From the NCBI RefSeq assembly GCF_017313105.1, contig NZ_JAFLND010000001.1, positions 62,001 through 126,000 of the forward strand: a DNA stretch of 64,000 bases, given 5' to 3'. Source of the stretch: [Muricauda] lutisoli (nom. illeg.). GTDB taxonomy: Bacteria; Bacteroidota; Bacteroidia; Flavobacteriales; Flavobacteriaceae. Under the pieces are notes generated by a model that was not told the DNA's origin, made no database searches, and was given only the letters and a program-made list of their open reading frames with translations. The translations under genes and the position numbers were made by a program. Positions 8,292-15,147 of this stretch are shown piece by piece; within the stretch, counting starts at the first letter, position 1, and the number at the start of each line of letters is the position of its first letter.

Positions 8292-8603
8292 CTATCGGTA
8301 TTCTTCTCTCACGGGACTAAAAATGTCCATTAATTTACAAGGGGTCAATGCTTTTCCGCTATGGGGAACATTGGAAGGGATCACTACAATGTCTCCTGCT
8401 GTGTAGGTGTCTTTTTCTCCGTTTAAGGTGAATTCAAATGTACCTTCCACCACGTGCATGATCTGTTCATGGTCATGCTGGTGTTCGGGCACTTCGGCGT
8501 TTTGCTCCACATCCCAAAATACCCAGCTCATACGTTCTCCGTGCACCAATTTGCCATGGTACCCGGGCATTATTTCCTTTGGTTCGATTTCTGATAGATT
8601 CAT
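8292..8603 (-). CDS. KdgF-like single-domain cupin
   Basis: 103 residues, starting at ATG 8603 (an open frame continues upstream to 9128 but overlaps another gene and shows no relevant similarity). It is a small cupin: motif 1 PEHQHDHEQIMHVVEGTFEF (39-58) supplies the His/Gln metal ligands and motif 2 GDIVVIPSNVPHSGKAL (70-86) the last His. The HxHxHEQ pattern resembles KdgF, which in pectin and alginate use helps convert unsaturated uronates to linear keto sugars. The SDR gene follows 2 nt later, in line with a sugar-acid pathway, but other small cupins share this pattern and the substrate is not proven. Confidence 0.78.
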   Translation of the reverse strand: MNLSEIEPKEIMPGYHGKLVHGERMSWVFWDVEQNAEVPEHQHDHEQIMHVVEGTFEFTLNGEKDTYTAGDIVVIPSNVPHSGKALTPCKLMDIFSPVREEYR

Positions 8604-8699
8604 GGTTCTCAAATTTAGCAGCAAGATAAAAATTAATATAGAGCTTCCGTGTTTGTATTGGTAATGGCTTTGGCTATTTTTGATCTTTAATTTGAAGCG

Positions 8700-9593
8700 A
8701 TGCAGGTACATTTTATAGGTTTGGGCGAAATCAATATGTTCAATTTGGCCATTGCCTTGCACAAAAGGGGAGAAACGGTTACGGGAAGTGAAGGGAAGTT
8801 TGAAGAATCCCTTAAGTCCATAATGCAAGAACAGGGATTGATATGCAGTGAAGCAGGTTGGTTTTCCGATAGAATAAATGATCAATTGGATGCCGTTGTC
8901 TTGGGATCGACCGTTAAAAAGGACAATCCAGAATTGTTGAAAGCGCAGGAGCTGGGCTTGCAATTGGTGTCGTACCCCGAATTGTTGTTTGAACTGAACA
9001 AATATAAAACGCGCGTGGTTGTGGCGGGCAGCCAAAATAAAACCGGGGTAACCTCCATGATTCTGCATGTGCTGGAGTATAACGAGGTTGAGGTGGATTA
9101 TGCATTGACATCGCCCAAGGGAATCCATTTGTCTGAAGAAAACGACTTTATTGTCATTGAGGGATTCGATACCCCTTCATCCGCTATCGATACTACTCCG
9201 CAATTCCATAAATATCAACCCAACATTGCTTTATTGAGCGATATCGTATCTAACGAAGGGGACTCTTATACCGATCTTGAAACCTATTCGCAGCAGTACG
9301 GCATTTTTGTGGATAGTATAGTAAAGGGTGGGAGCATTACTTATAATGAGGAAGATGCCGAAGTAAAAAAACGAGTGGAATCATCCGAAAATCCCATCAG
9401 AAAGTTTCCGTATGGAACCCCAGAGTATCAAAAAGCGGATGGCGAAGTGTTTTTGGATACCCCCGATGGTGAAATGCCCTTGGAAATTGTGGACACGAAT
9501 GATTTAAGGAATATGGCAGGGGCCAAGTGGATTTGTCAGCAAATGGGGGTGGACGAAGTGGAGTTTTATGAGGCAATGGCCACTTATAGATAA
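8700..9593 (+). CDS. Mpl-like Mur ligase homologue lacking catalytic residues and C-terminal domain
   Basis: 297 residues. The N-terminal part (1-100: NLAIALHKRGETVTGSE, LDAVVLGSTVKKDNPELLKA) and middle part (104-297) align by eye with UDP-N-acetylmuramate:L-Ala-D-Glu-meso-DAP ligase Mpl, which recycles murein tripeptide. The ATP loop expected as GSHGKTT reads GSQNKTG (110-116), the magnesium EGDEY motif reads EGFDT (154-158), and the His-bearing segment after NIALLS reads DIVSNEGD. The protein ends at MATYR, about where the C-terminal substrate domain (some 150 residues) should start. The frame is otherwise intact, so this looks like a retained pseudoenzyme rather than fresh decay. It converges on, and overlaps by 10 bp, the TPR gene. 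Confidence 0.72.
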   Translation: MQVHFIGLGEINMFNLAIALHKRGETVTGSEGKFEESLKSIMQEQGLICSEAGWFSDRINDQLDAVVLGSTVKKDNPELLKAQELGLQLVSYPELLFELNKYKTRVVVAGSQNKTGVTSMILHVLEYNEVEVDYALTSPKGIHLSEENDFIVIEGFDTPSSAIDTTPQFHKYQPNIALLSDIVSNEGDSYTDLETYSQQYGIFVDSIVKGGSITYNEEDAEVKKRVESSENPIRKFPYGTPEYQKADGEVFLDTPDGEMPLEIVDTNDLRNMAGAKWICQQMGVDEVEFYEAMATYR

Positions 9594-10705
9594 TTCATGT
9601 TTTCTAGATATTCAGGGTTCAGTGCCAAGACTTCATTTTTTATCCGTTCTGCAGCTTTCAATTCTCCTAATTTTTTGTTGATACCAATAAGTTGGGCATA
9701 GGGTGCCACCCAATGTTTTAATTCATAACTCTTTTCGAAGCAGTCACGGGCTTCTTGCAGCTTTTCAAGCCCCAAAAAGCATTGGCCTTTGGCGAAGTAA
9801 AGCCATTCCATATTTTGTTTTGAACGCAACAAACCACTGTATTTTTCCAAACACCAAATGGCAAGGGTGTAGTTGCGTACCTTTATAAGGTTCTCCACAA
9901 TACTTTCATAAGGTATGTTGTTTGGGTTTGCTTTTAGGTCAATGAGCCTGTCCAAGTATTCATGAGCCTTTAAGGTATTTTTAAGTGCAGCATTCGCATA
10001 AATGAGAACTAGATGTATGTCTTGTAGATAGTCCTCAAATTCTTCATCTTCTTTGAATTTGTTTGTATCAATAATAATTTCACCCCATTCAACTGCCATT
10101 TCATGATCATTGTATATATGATGGATTTCTTCCAAAAGTAAAACAGCTTCATCCACCAAGTCCACGGTTTCCAATGCCGCTTTTTGGTTTTTTGATTTAA
10201 GGAGGCATTGGCATATCAACCTGAGGTATGGCTCCTCCAACTCATCTCTATGGTATACGGGACCTTCCAAAGCTAAGGCTGATTGAAAACAATGTAATGC
10301 CCTTTGGAAATTTCCCGATTCAAAAAAGACTTTCCCCTGTTGGCATAAGTTCTTTTTCCTTCCCGTCTCATCAAGATTGGGGAGCGATTGTGCTAAAAAA
10401 TGGAGAGCGATTTGAACATTTTTGTAATGTTCGTCATATGATAAATAGTCAATGCTTTGTTCAACAATTTCTTGGGAAGGACTTTGTTCCAAAATTCTTT
10501 TCAAAAGGTTCTTGACGGGGTTTTTATCCTTTAAATGATTGAATTTAAAGACAAAGTCACGTAGCTCTTCAACATTCTCAGGGAGAAAAGAACTGATTTT
10601 CCCATCCCCGTAAAGTTCCTGCAGAGCTTGATTATTTTTATGTGCAGTTAAAATAGACTGATCTAACCAATGCTCGAACCATTCTCCAAAGGAGTTGGCA
10701 CCCAT
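9584..10705 (-). CDS. TPR-repeat protein, probably the 3' part of a split SUKH-TPR gene
   Basis: 373 residues, largely helical with tetratricopeptide-type pairs (for example GKVFFESGNFQRALHCFQSA about 146-165, AKGQCFLGLEKLQEARDCFE about 304-323). No signal peptide. The first residues, NSFGEWFEHWLDQ, look like the last helix of a SUKH (SMI1/KNR4) domain rather than a protein start, and the upstream SUKH gene lacks exactly this helix. The ATG at 10705 is directly preceded by an in-frame TAA and lies inside the upstream gene (43-bp overlap, different frame). The simplest reading is a single ancestral SUKH-TPR gene split by a one-base change. TPR proteins usually mediate protein-protein contacts; the partner is unknown. 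Confidence 0.7.
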   Translation of the reverse strand: MGANSFGEWFEHWLDQSILTAHKNNQALQELYGDGKISSFLPENVEELRDFVFKFNHLKDKNPVKNLLKRILEQSPSQEIVEQSIDYLSYDEHYKNVQIALHFLAQSLPNLDETGRKKNLCQQGKVFFESGNFQRALHCFQSALALEGPVYHRDELEEPYLRLICQCLLKSKNQKAALETVDLVDEAVLLLEEIHHIYNDHEMAVEWGEIIIDTNKFKEDEEFEDYLQDIHLVLIYANAALKNTLKAHEYLDRLIDLKANPNNIPYESIVENLIKVRNYTLAIWCLEKYSGLLRSKQNMEWLYFAKGQCFLGLEKLQEARDCFEKSYELKHWVAPYAQLIGINKKLGELKAAERIKNEVLALNPEYLENMNYL

Positions 10706-11217
10706 TTAAAACCACCATCGGTCACCAAATGGTTAAGCCATATTTCCCCTTTGTTTGCTCCTTTGACAACCAGAAAATAATATATGCCGCAGCCATCGTC
10801 CGCAATGGGGAGTTGTCCATTTTCCGTACCCTGAATCAGATCGTCCACTTTTACATTATCCTTTAGGCGGGCTTTATTGATTTTGTCATCATACGTGTCA
10901 TAGTTGTCCCTTATGGGGTCAAAAAGAAAAAGGTCATTGTATTCCAAAGGATCTACCCAAGGAAGGTGTAGTTTGGGAAATTCTTGTTTGATGTTAAGTG
11001 GCAAAATCCCATTTCCCTGACCAACACCACCATTACATACCTGAAGTAAAAAATCACGGTATGTCGCCGGTAGTTTAATCTGATGTTTCTCTTCAAAAAG
11101 CGTAATGTCTGCTTCGGAAAATGGGATGTATTGATGCTTTTTAAAGTGTTCGCTTTCATTTAAAAACTTGTGGTCCAGATCCCAAAGCTGTTCTAGTTTT
11201 TTCTTGATATGGTTCAC
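10663..11217 (-). CDS. SUKH-1 (SMI1/KNR4) domain protein, probably 5' part of a split gene
   Basis: 184 residues from GTG 11217. The SUKH core is clear: FSEADITLFEEKHQIKLPAT (about 53-72), YRDFLLQVCNGG, LPIADDGCGIYYFLVVKG and GEIWLNHLVTDGGFKWV. After this it ends abnormally as PTPLENGSSIG, whereas family members continue into an aromatic helix of the type SFxEWxExWLD. That helix is present in the next frame (start of the TPR gene). SUKH proteins are often immunity proteins against polymorphic toxins, but no toxin gene is nearby. A 14-nt palindrome lies at 11234-11247 upstream of the start. Confidence 0.75.
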   Translation of the reverse strand: MNHIKKKLEQLWDLDHKFLNESEHFKKHQYIPFSEADITLFEEKHQIKLPATYRDFLLQVCNGGVGQGNGILPLNIKQEFPKLHLPWVDPLEYNDLFLFDPIRDNYDTYDDKINKARLKDNVKVDDLIQGTENGQLPIADDGCGIYYFLVVKGANKGEIWLNHLVTDGGFKWVPTPLENGSSIG

Positions 11218-11233
11218 CTTGTCTTATTCTGAT

Positions 11234-11247
11234 TTGAAATATTTCAA
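11234..11247. promoter_or_regulatory. 14-nt palindrome upstream of the SUKH gene
   Basis: TTGAAATATTTCAA is a perfect palindrome 17 nt before the GTG start of the SUKH gene. It may be an operator; being A/T-rich it could also be chance. Confidence 0.3.
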
Positions 11248-11356
11248 TCTAAATATAGGTAGTGATCCAACTAGCTTTTAACGCGGATTGACGAATACCC
11301 CCTTTTGAATTGACGGAAGTGGCCAAAAAAGGAAAGATCTCTAAAATTTGAATCTG

Positions 11357-11809
11357 TTACACCCCAAATTGCCTTAAATGATGATCCAGGTGCTTATACT
11401 GCATTTGTCCCCATTGTTCTGGAGTAAAGGTGCCAAACACAGGATGGGGGTCCCATTCTTTTCTATCTTTCTCTTGATGGAAATCGTTTATCAAATCAAT
11501 TAGTGCCTTCTTTTCTTCATCAAAATTTTTATCAGCAACTACCTTTAACCCTTTGGCCGTGGGAAGCCCTTTTCGCCATGGCTTATCGTTGTACAGGCTT
11601 TTTTTGAAAAATTTCCCCATCAGTTTCAACATAAAGTTAGGTTTGTTGTCGGGATTGTATTTACCTAACGAGATTTTTAAAGGAAATTGACAATGGTGAA
11701 GCATTTGACCTACCTCCATTTTACCCCATTGCCGTTTCGAAGATTCCGAAAGCTTATTTATTCTTGCTAAAGTTTCTTCGTGTGCCTCGCTGTTGAAAAG
11801 GGATTTCAT
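11357..11809 (-). CDS. DUF1569 family protein (DinB-like fold)
   Basis: 150 residues, no signal peptide. The pattern RQWGKMEVGQMLHHCQFPLK (about 26-45), PWRKGLPTAKGLKV and the C-terminal FGTFTPEQWGQMQYKHLDHH with final HLRQFGV is typical of DUF1569, a four-helix family related to DinB-type putative metal-binding proteins. His residues at the HHC and KHLDHH positions could be metal ligands. Function is unknown. It is divergent from radC across a 53-nt gap, on its own transcription unit. Confidence 0.82.
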   Translation of the reverse strand: MKSLFNSEAHEETLARINKLSESSKRQWGKMEVGQMLHHCQFPLKISLGKYNPDNKPNFMLKLMGKFFKKSLYNDKPWRKGLPTAKGLKVVADKNFDEEKKALIDLINDFHQEKDRKEWDPHPVFGTFTPEQWGQMQYKHLDHHLRQFGV

Positions 11810-11824
11810 AATGAAGGATTTATA

Positions 11825-11858
11825 TTGAAAATTACATAAAATTATTCTCCTATCTTTA
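11825..11858 (+). promoter_or_regulatory. Probable radC promoter, leaderless or nearly so
   Basis: TTG at 11825-11827 and TATCTTTA at 11851-11858 (7 of 8 matches to TAnnTTTG) are 23 nt apart. The box ends 4 nt before the radC ATG, so the transcript would start at or beside the start codon. Confidence 0.45.
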
Positions 11859-11862
11859 GACC

Positions 11863-12561
11863 ATGCAAGAAAAACTAGCTTCTTTTTCCATTAAACATTG
11901 GGCAGATGATGACAGACCCAGGGAAAAATTGGTGCAAAAGGGGAGTTCCGTGCTGTCCGATGCTGAGTTGATCGCCATTTTAATCGGCTCTGGAAGTAGG
12001 GATGAAAGTGCTGTGGAACTTTCCAAACGGATATTGGCCTCGGTAGATCATAATTTAAACGAGCTGGGGAAGCTTTCCGTAAACCAATTGATGCGTTTTA
12101 AAGGAATAGGGGAAGCAAAGGCGGTGACCATTGCAGCTGCACTGGAAATGGGGCGGAGAAGACGTTTGGAAGATACCACCAAAATCACCAAAATTAAAAG
12201 CAGCCACGATGTTTTTGAACTGTTGTACCCTTTGATCGGAGAACTTCCGCACGAGGAGTTTTGGATTGTCTACCTGAACAATTCCAACAAGGTCGTACAT
12301 AAAGCGCAGTTGAGCAAGGGTGGGATTACGGGGACTTTGGTAGATGTGCGCCTGGTGTTAAAACAGGCCTTGGAATTGGGTGCTGTAGGAATTATACTGG
12401 CCCACAACCATCCATCTGGGACTATGGAACCCAGCGGAGCTGATAAACAAATAACACATAAGTTAAAAGTGGCATCAGAAGCTTTGGACATAAAAATTTT
12501 GGACCACTTGATTTTATCCCAAAATGAATATTTGAGTTTTGCGGACCAAGGAATATTATAG
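11863..12561 (+). CDS. radC: RadC family JAMM-type protein
   Basis: 232 residues, the normal length. The N-terminal helix-hairpin-helix region includes LMRFKGIGEAKAVTI (76-90); the C-terminal MPN+/JAMM domain has the zinc ligand motif AHNHPSG (180-186) with D194 completing HxHx10D, and upstream Glu131/132 as the catalytic acid candidate. RadC was named for a DNA-repair phenotype later assigned to another gene, so its true role is open. It is followed 2 nt later by the deacetylase-like gene, and lies close to the Mpl-like gene, an association I believe occurs in other flavobacteria. Confidence 0.95.
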   Translation: MQEKLASFSIKHWADDDRPREKLVQKGSSVLSDAELIAILIGSGSRDESAVELSKRILASVDHNLNELGKLSVNQLMRFKGIGEAKAVTIAAALEMGRRRRLEDTTKITKIKSSHDVFELLYPLIGELPHEEFWIVYLNNSNKVVHKAQLSKGGITGTLVDVRLVLKQALELGAVGIILAHNHPSGTMEPSGADKQITHKLKVASEALDIKILDHLILSQNEYLSFADQGIL

Positions 12562-12563
12562 CC

Positions 12564-13859
12564 ATGTTATTGATTTTCACCCATAAGGTAACTAACCGAT
12601 TAACATATACCGCCAAGCAGATCTTTGAAAAAATCTTGGGGGTGGAGATGGGGTTTACTACAAAGGTCGAAGATTTTATAAAGCACGATGGGCCTAAGAT
12701 GACCTATTCCAAACAACCTTTGCAAAACGAGTTTTTTGTAAGGAGCAATGACTTATTGTTCGAACAGGGTATCAATGATTTGGAGATCAAGGTGTCCGAT
12801 TGGGACGGAATTCCTTGTTTCTTCTCTTCGGGTGAAAAAAGTACGATTCCTTTTGACATTTTTTCGGCCAGTTTTTTCCTCATGAGCCGTTACGAAGAAT
12901 ATTTGCCCCATGTGAAGGACAGTGTAGGGAGGTTTCCCGTAAAGGAAAGCATAGCTTATCAGAATGATTTCTTGGAACTTCCCGTTGTGGATCTTTGGGC
13001 CAACAAACTGTTGGAATCTTTAAAGCAACGCTTTCCGGATTTGGAAACCAAAGAAAAAAGCTATCGTTTTACTTCGATCATAAATGTTACCACTTCCCAT
13101 GCTTATGCCATGCGGGGTTTTGCCCGTAGTATCGGAGGCTTACTGTTGGACTTCGGGAATTTTAGGTTCAAGGATGTTTTTGATCGCTTTTCGGTGTTGT
13201 TGCGGCTCAAAAAAGATCCGTACGACAACTTTTTCGAATTGATCAATATTCATAAAAAGTTTCCCATTAAAACCATGTTCTTTTTTCAATTTGCAAAACA
13301 TTCCGCCCATGACAAGAACATATCCCCCAATAACAATCGGTTTCGTTTTCTTATTAAATCGGTGGCCGATTACAGTGTTGTATCCTTGAGCACATCGTTC
13401 GTCTCTTCTGCTGACAAAGAGGTGCTTCGTGAAGAGAAAAAGCAATTGGGCAATTTGATCAATAGGCCCATTAACTATGCAAGGCTAAGATACAATAAGG
13501 TAAATGTCCCCGCCACCTACAGAAATTTGGTGGAAACCGAGTTCACAGACGATTTTTCCATGGGGTATACCCACGAAATTGGTTTTAGGGCAGGTACCTG
13601 TACCCCTTTTTATTTCTACGATATCAATACAGAGGTAAGGCAGCCTATAAAAATACACCCTTTTGCTATGCACGATTATGCTTTGGTCAAATATAAAAGC
13701 AAAGAAGAGGTGTTCGAGAAAATGGATAGGGTGTACCGTTTGGTAAAACAGGTCAAGGGTGATTTTATTTTGGTGTTTTCCAATGAACTTTTGGGCGGTA
13801 AACAGCAATTGGATTGGATGGAGCTTTATCAATCTCTTTTAAAGCGATATTATGTTTGA
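12564..13859 (+). CDS. DUF7033/polysaccharide-deacetylase-like protein lacking metal ligands
   Basis: 431 residues, no signal peptide. The whole length resembles the polysaccharide deacetylase family protein that accompanies radC in flavobacteria: FTTKVEDFIKHDGPKMTYSK (31-50), NEFFVRSNDLLFEQGIND, a NodB-like domain from about 170, and GFRAGTCTPFYFYD (340-353). In that family the first metal motif is Asp-rich (DxD); here the place reads INVTTSHAYA (173-182). The expected His motif after VADYSVV reads SLSTS (274-278), and the late His-Asn-Glu reads SNE (406-408). All three metal or catalytic sites seem lost, so activity is unlikely. The gene is intact and overlaps the following HAD gene by 8 nt. 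Confidence 0.7.
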   Translation: MLLIFTHKVTNRLTYTAKQIFEKILGVEMGFTTKVEDFIKHDGPKMTYSKQPLQNEFFVRSNDLLFEQGINDLEIKVSDWDGIPCFFSSGEKSTIPFDIFSASFFLMSRYEEYLPHVKDSVGRFPVKESIAYQNDFLELPVVDLWANKLLESLKQRFPDLETKEKSYRFTSIINVTTSHAYAMRGFARSIGGLLLDFGNFRFKDVFDRFSVLLRLKKDPYDNFFELINIHKKFPIKTMFFFQFAKHSAHDKNISPNNNRFRFLIKSVADYSVVSLSTSFVSSADKEVLREEKKQLGNLINRPINYARLRYNKVNVPATYRNLVETEFTDDFSMGYTHEIGFRAGTCTPFYFYDINTEVRQPIKIHPFAMHDYALVKYKSKEEVFEKMDRVYRLVKQVKGDFILVFSNELLGGKQQLDWMELYQSLLKRYYV

Positions 13860-14541
13860 TCACGAAGTAACCGACGTTTTTTTTGATTTGGACCATACCC
13901 TATGGGACTTTGAAAAAAACTCTGCCCTTACGTTTGCCAAAATTTTAGTTGATAACAAAGTCAGTGTTGATCTCAATGGCTTTTTGGAGGTGTATGCACC
14001 CATTAACCTGCAAATGTGGGCTTTGTACCGCGAGAATGCAATCAGTAAATCCGAGCTGCGCTATCAACGTCTAAAAAAAACCTTCGATACACTTCATGTA
14101 TCGGTTTCGGATGAGGTAATCAATAGGTTGGCTCACGATTATATCCTACACTTGTCATCTTTCACCCACTTATTGCCAAATACCGTGGAGACTCTGGAGT
14201 ATTTGTTCCCTAAATACAGACTACATATAATAACCAACGGATTCCAGGAAGTACAGACAAAAAAACTTCGAGGAAGTGGAATACACCATTATTTTCAAAA
14301 AATAATAGATTCTGAGATGGCTGGAGTGAAAAAACCGCATCCCCACATTTTTCAAATGGCCTTGGAAATGGCAAGTGTAGACCCCAAGAACTCATTGATG
14401 ATAGGGGACAACATGGAGGCGGACATTTTGGGGGCCAAGGCTTTGGGTATGCAAGCACTGCACTACAATTTTCATGGGGATGATAATCACGAAGTCTGTA
14501 CAATGATTCATGATCTGATTGAAATAAAAAACATTTTATAG
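13852..14541 (+). CDS. YjjG-family noncanonical pyrimidine nucleotidase (HAD)
   Basis: 229 residues. HAD motif I is VFFDLDHTLWDF (9-20) with nucleophile D12 and D14; motif II is the IITNG segment; motif III lysine lies in GVKKPHPHIF; motif IV is MIGDNMEADILGAK. The YjjG group hydrolyses non-canonical or excess pyrimidine nucleoside monophosphates (house-cleaning). The ATG overlaps the end of the preceding gene, so it is translationally linked to radC and the deacetylase-like gene. Confidence 0.9.
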   Translation: MFDHEVTDVFFDLDHTLWDFEKNSALTFAKILVDNKVSVDLNGFLEVYAPINLQMWALYRENAISKSELRYQRLKKTFDTLHVSVSDEVINRLAHDYILHLSSFTHLLPNTVETLEYLFPKYRLHIITNGFQEVQTKKLRGSGIHHYFQKIIDSEMAGVKKPHPHIFQMALEMASVDPKNSLMIGDNMEADILGAKALGMQALHYNFHGDDNHEVCTMIHDLIEIKNIL

Positions 14542-14595
14542 AGTTATATAAAGAGCAACAACCCCATCTTTCGACACTAGAAAATGTGCTTTGCT

Positions 14596-15147
14596 ATGAA
14601 AAAATTATGCTATTCCACCCTCTTGGCAGTGGTTTTTTTGTTTTTTAACGCTGCTTGCACAGAAGAGCAAGATTTTAGCCAGATTGACGATTTGAGCGTA
14701 ACACCAACCGTGACTTCGGGTCTATTTTATTTGGAATCCGACGAAGCCACCATAAATTCTGCAGGTGCTTTAAATACCTTTTATTTTCGCGAAGTAAATT
14801 TTGATGCCTTCAATGAGCAATATGTGGCGGAACATCTCTTGGAAGGGACAATTTCCTACGAAATAGAAAACACCACAAGCAAACAACTAAGAATAATCAT
14901 TGGGTTCATAGATGATGCCGGAAATATTCTTGATACCGAAACTTTTGATATCGAAGCCGGTCCTTCCAGCATTTTGACCAGAGAGGTATTTTATGGCCAA
15001 GGGGGTAAGCGCTTGGATATACTCACGAACACTTCCAGCTTGCGCGTTTCAGCAAATAATTTAAGTGATGACACCAGTGTTTCTCCGGCCGAAGACCCAA
15101 AAGTGATCTTTAGGTCCGGAGCGGAATTCCTATTTGAATTACAATGA
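14596..15147 (+). CDS. Lipoprotein, unknown function
   Basis: 183 residues from ATG 14596 (ATG 14584 would add four residues). The signal peptide MKKLCYSTLLAVVFLFFNAAC has a lipobox ending at Cys21. The mature part is acidic and beta-rich (for example LLEGTISYEIENTTSKQLRI, FIDDAGNILDTETFDIEAGP), resembling an extracellular beta-sandwich. No family is recognised. Its stop overlaps the start of the DUF5723-type outer-membrane protein (ATGA at 15144-15147), so it is probably a partner of that protein. Confidence 0.72.
   Translation: MKKLCYSTLLAVVFLFFNAACTEEQDFSQIDDLSVTPTVTSGLFYLESDEATINSAGALNTFYFREVNFDAFNEQYVAEHLLEGTISYEIENTTSKQLRIIIGFIDDAGNILDTETFDIEAGPSSILTREVFYGQGGKRLDILTNTSSLRVSANNLSDDTSVSPAEDPKVIFRSGAEFLFELQ

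Noticed and set aside
8604..9128. Upstream extension of the cupin frame giving a 278-residue protein
   Set aside because: The extension lies antisense to the Mpl-like gene and lacks cupin similarity; ATG 8603 gives a normal single-domain cupin.
10690..10715. Programmed -1 frameshift linking the SUKH and TPR frames
   Set aside because: Slippage on the T-run (TTT before AAA) would lead straight into TAA, and the only productive slip, with Lys-tRNA on AAA, leaves a first-base mismatch. An indel is simpler.
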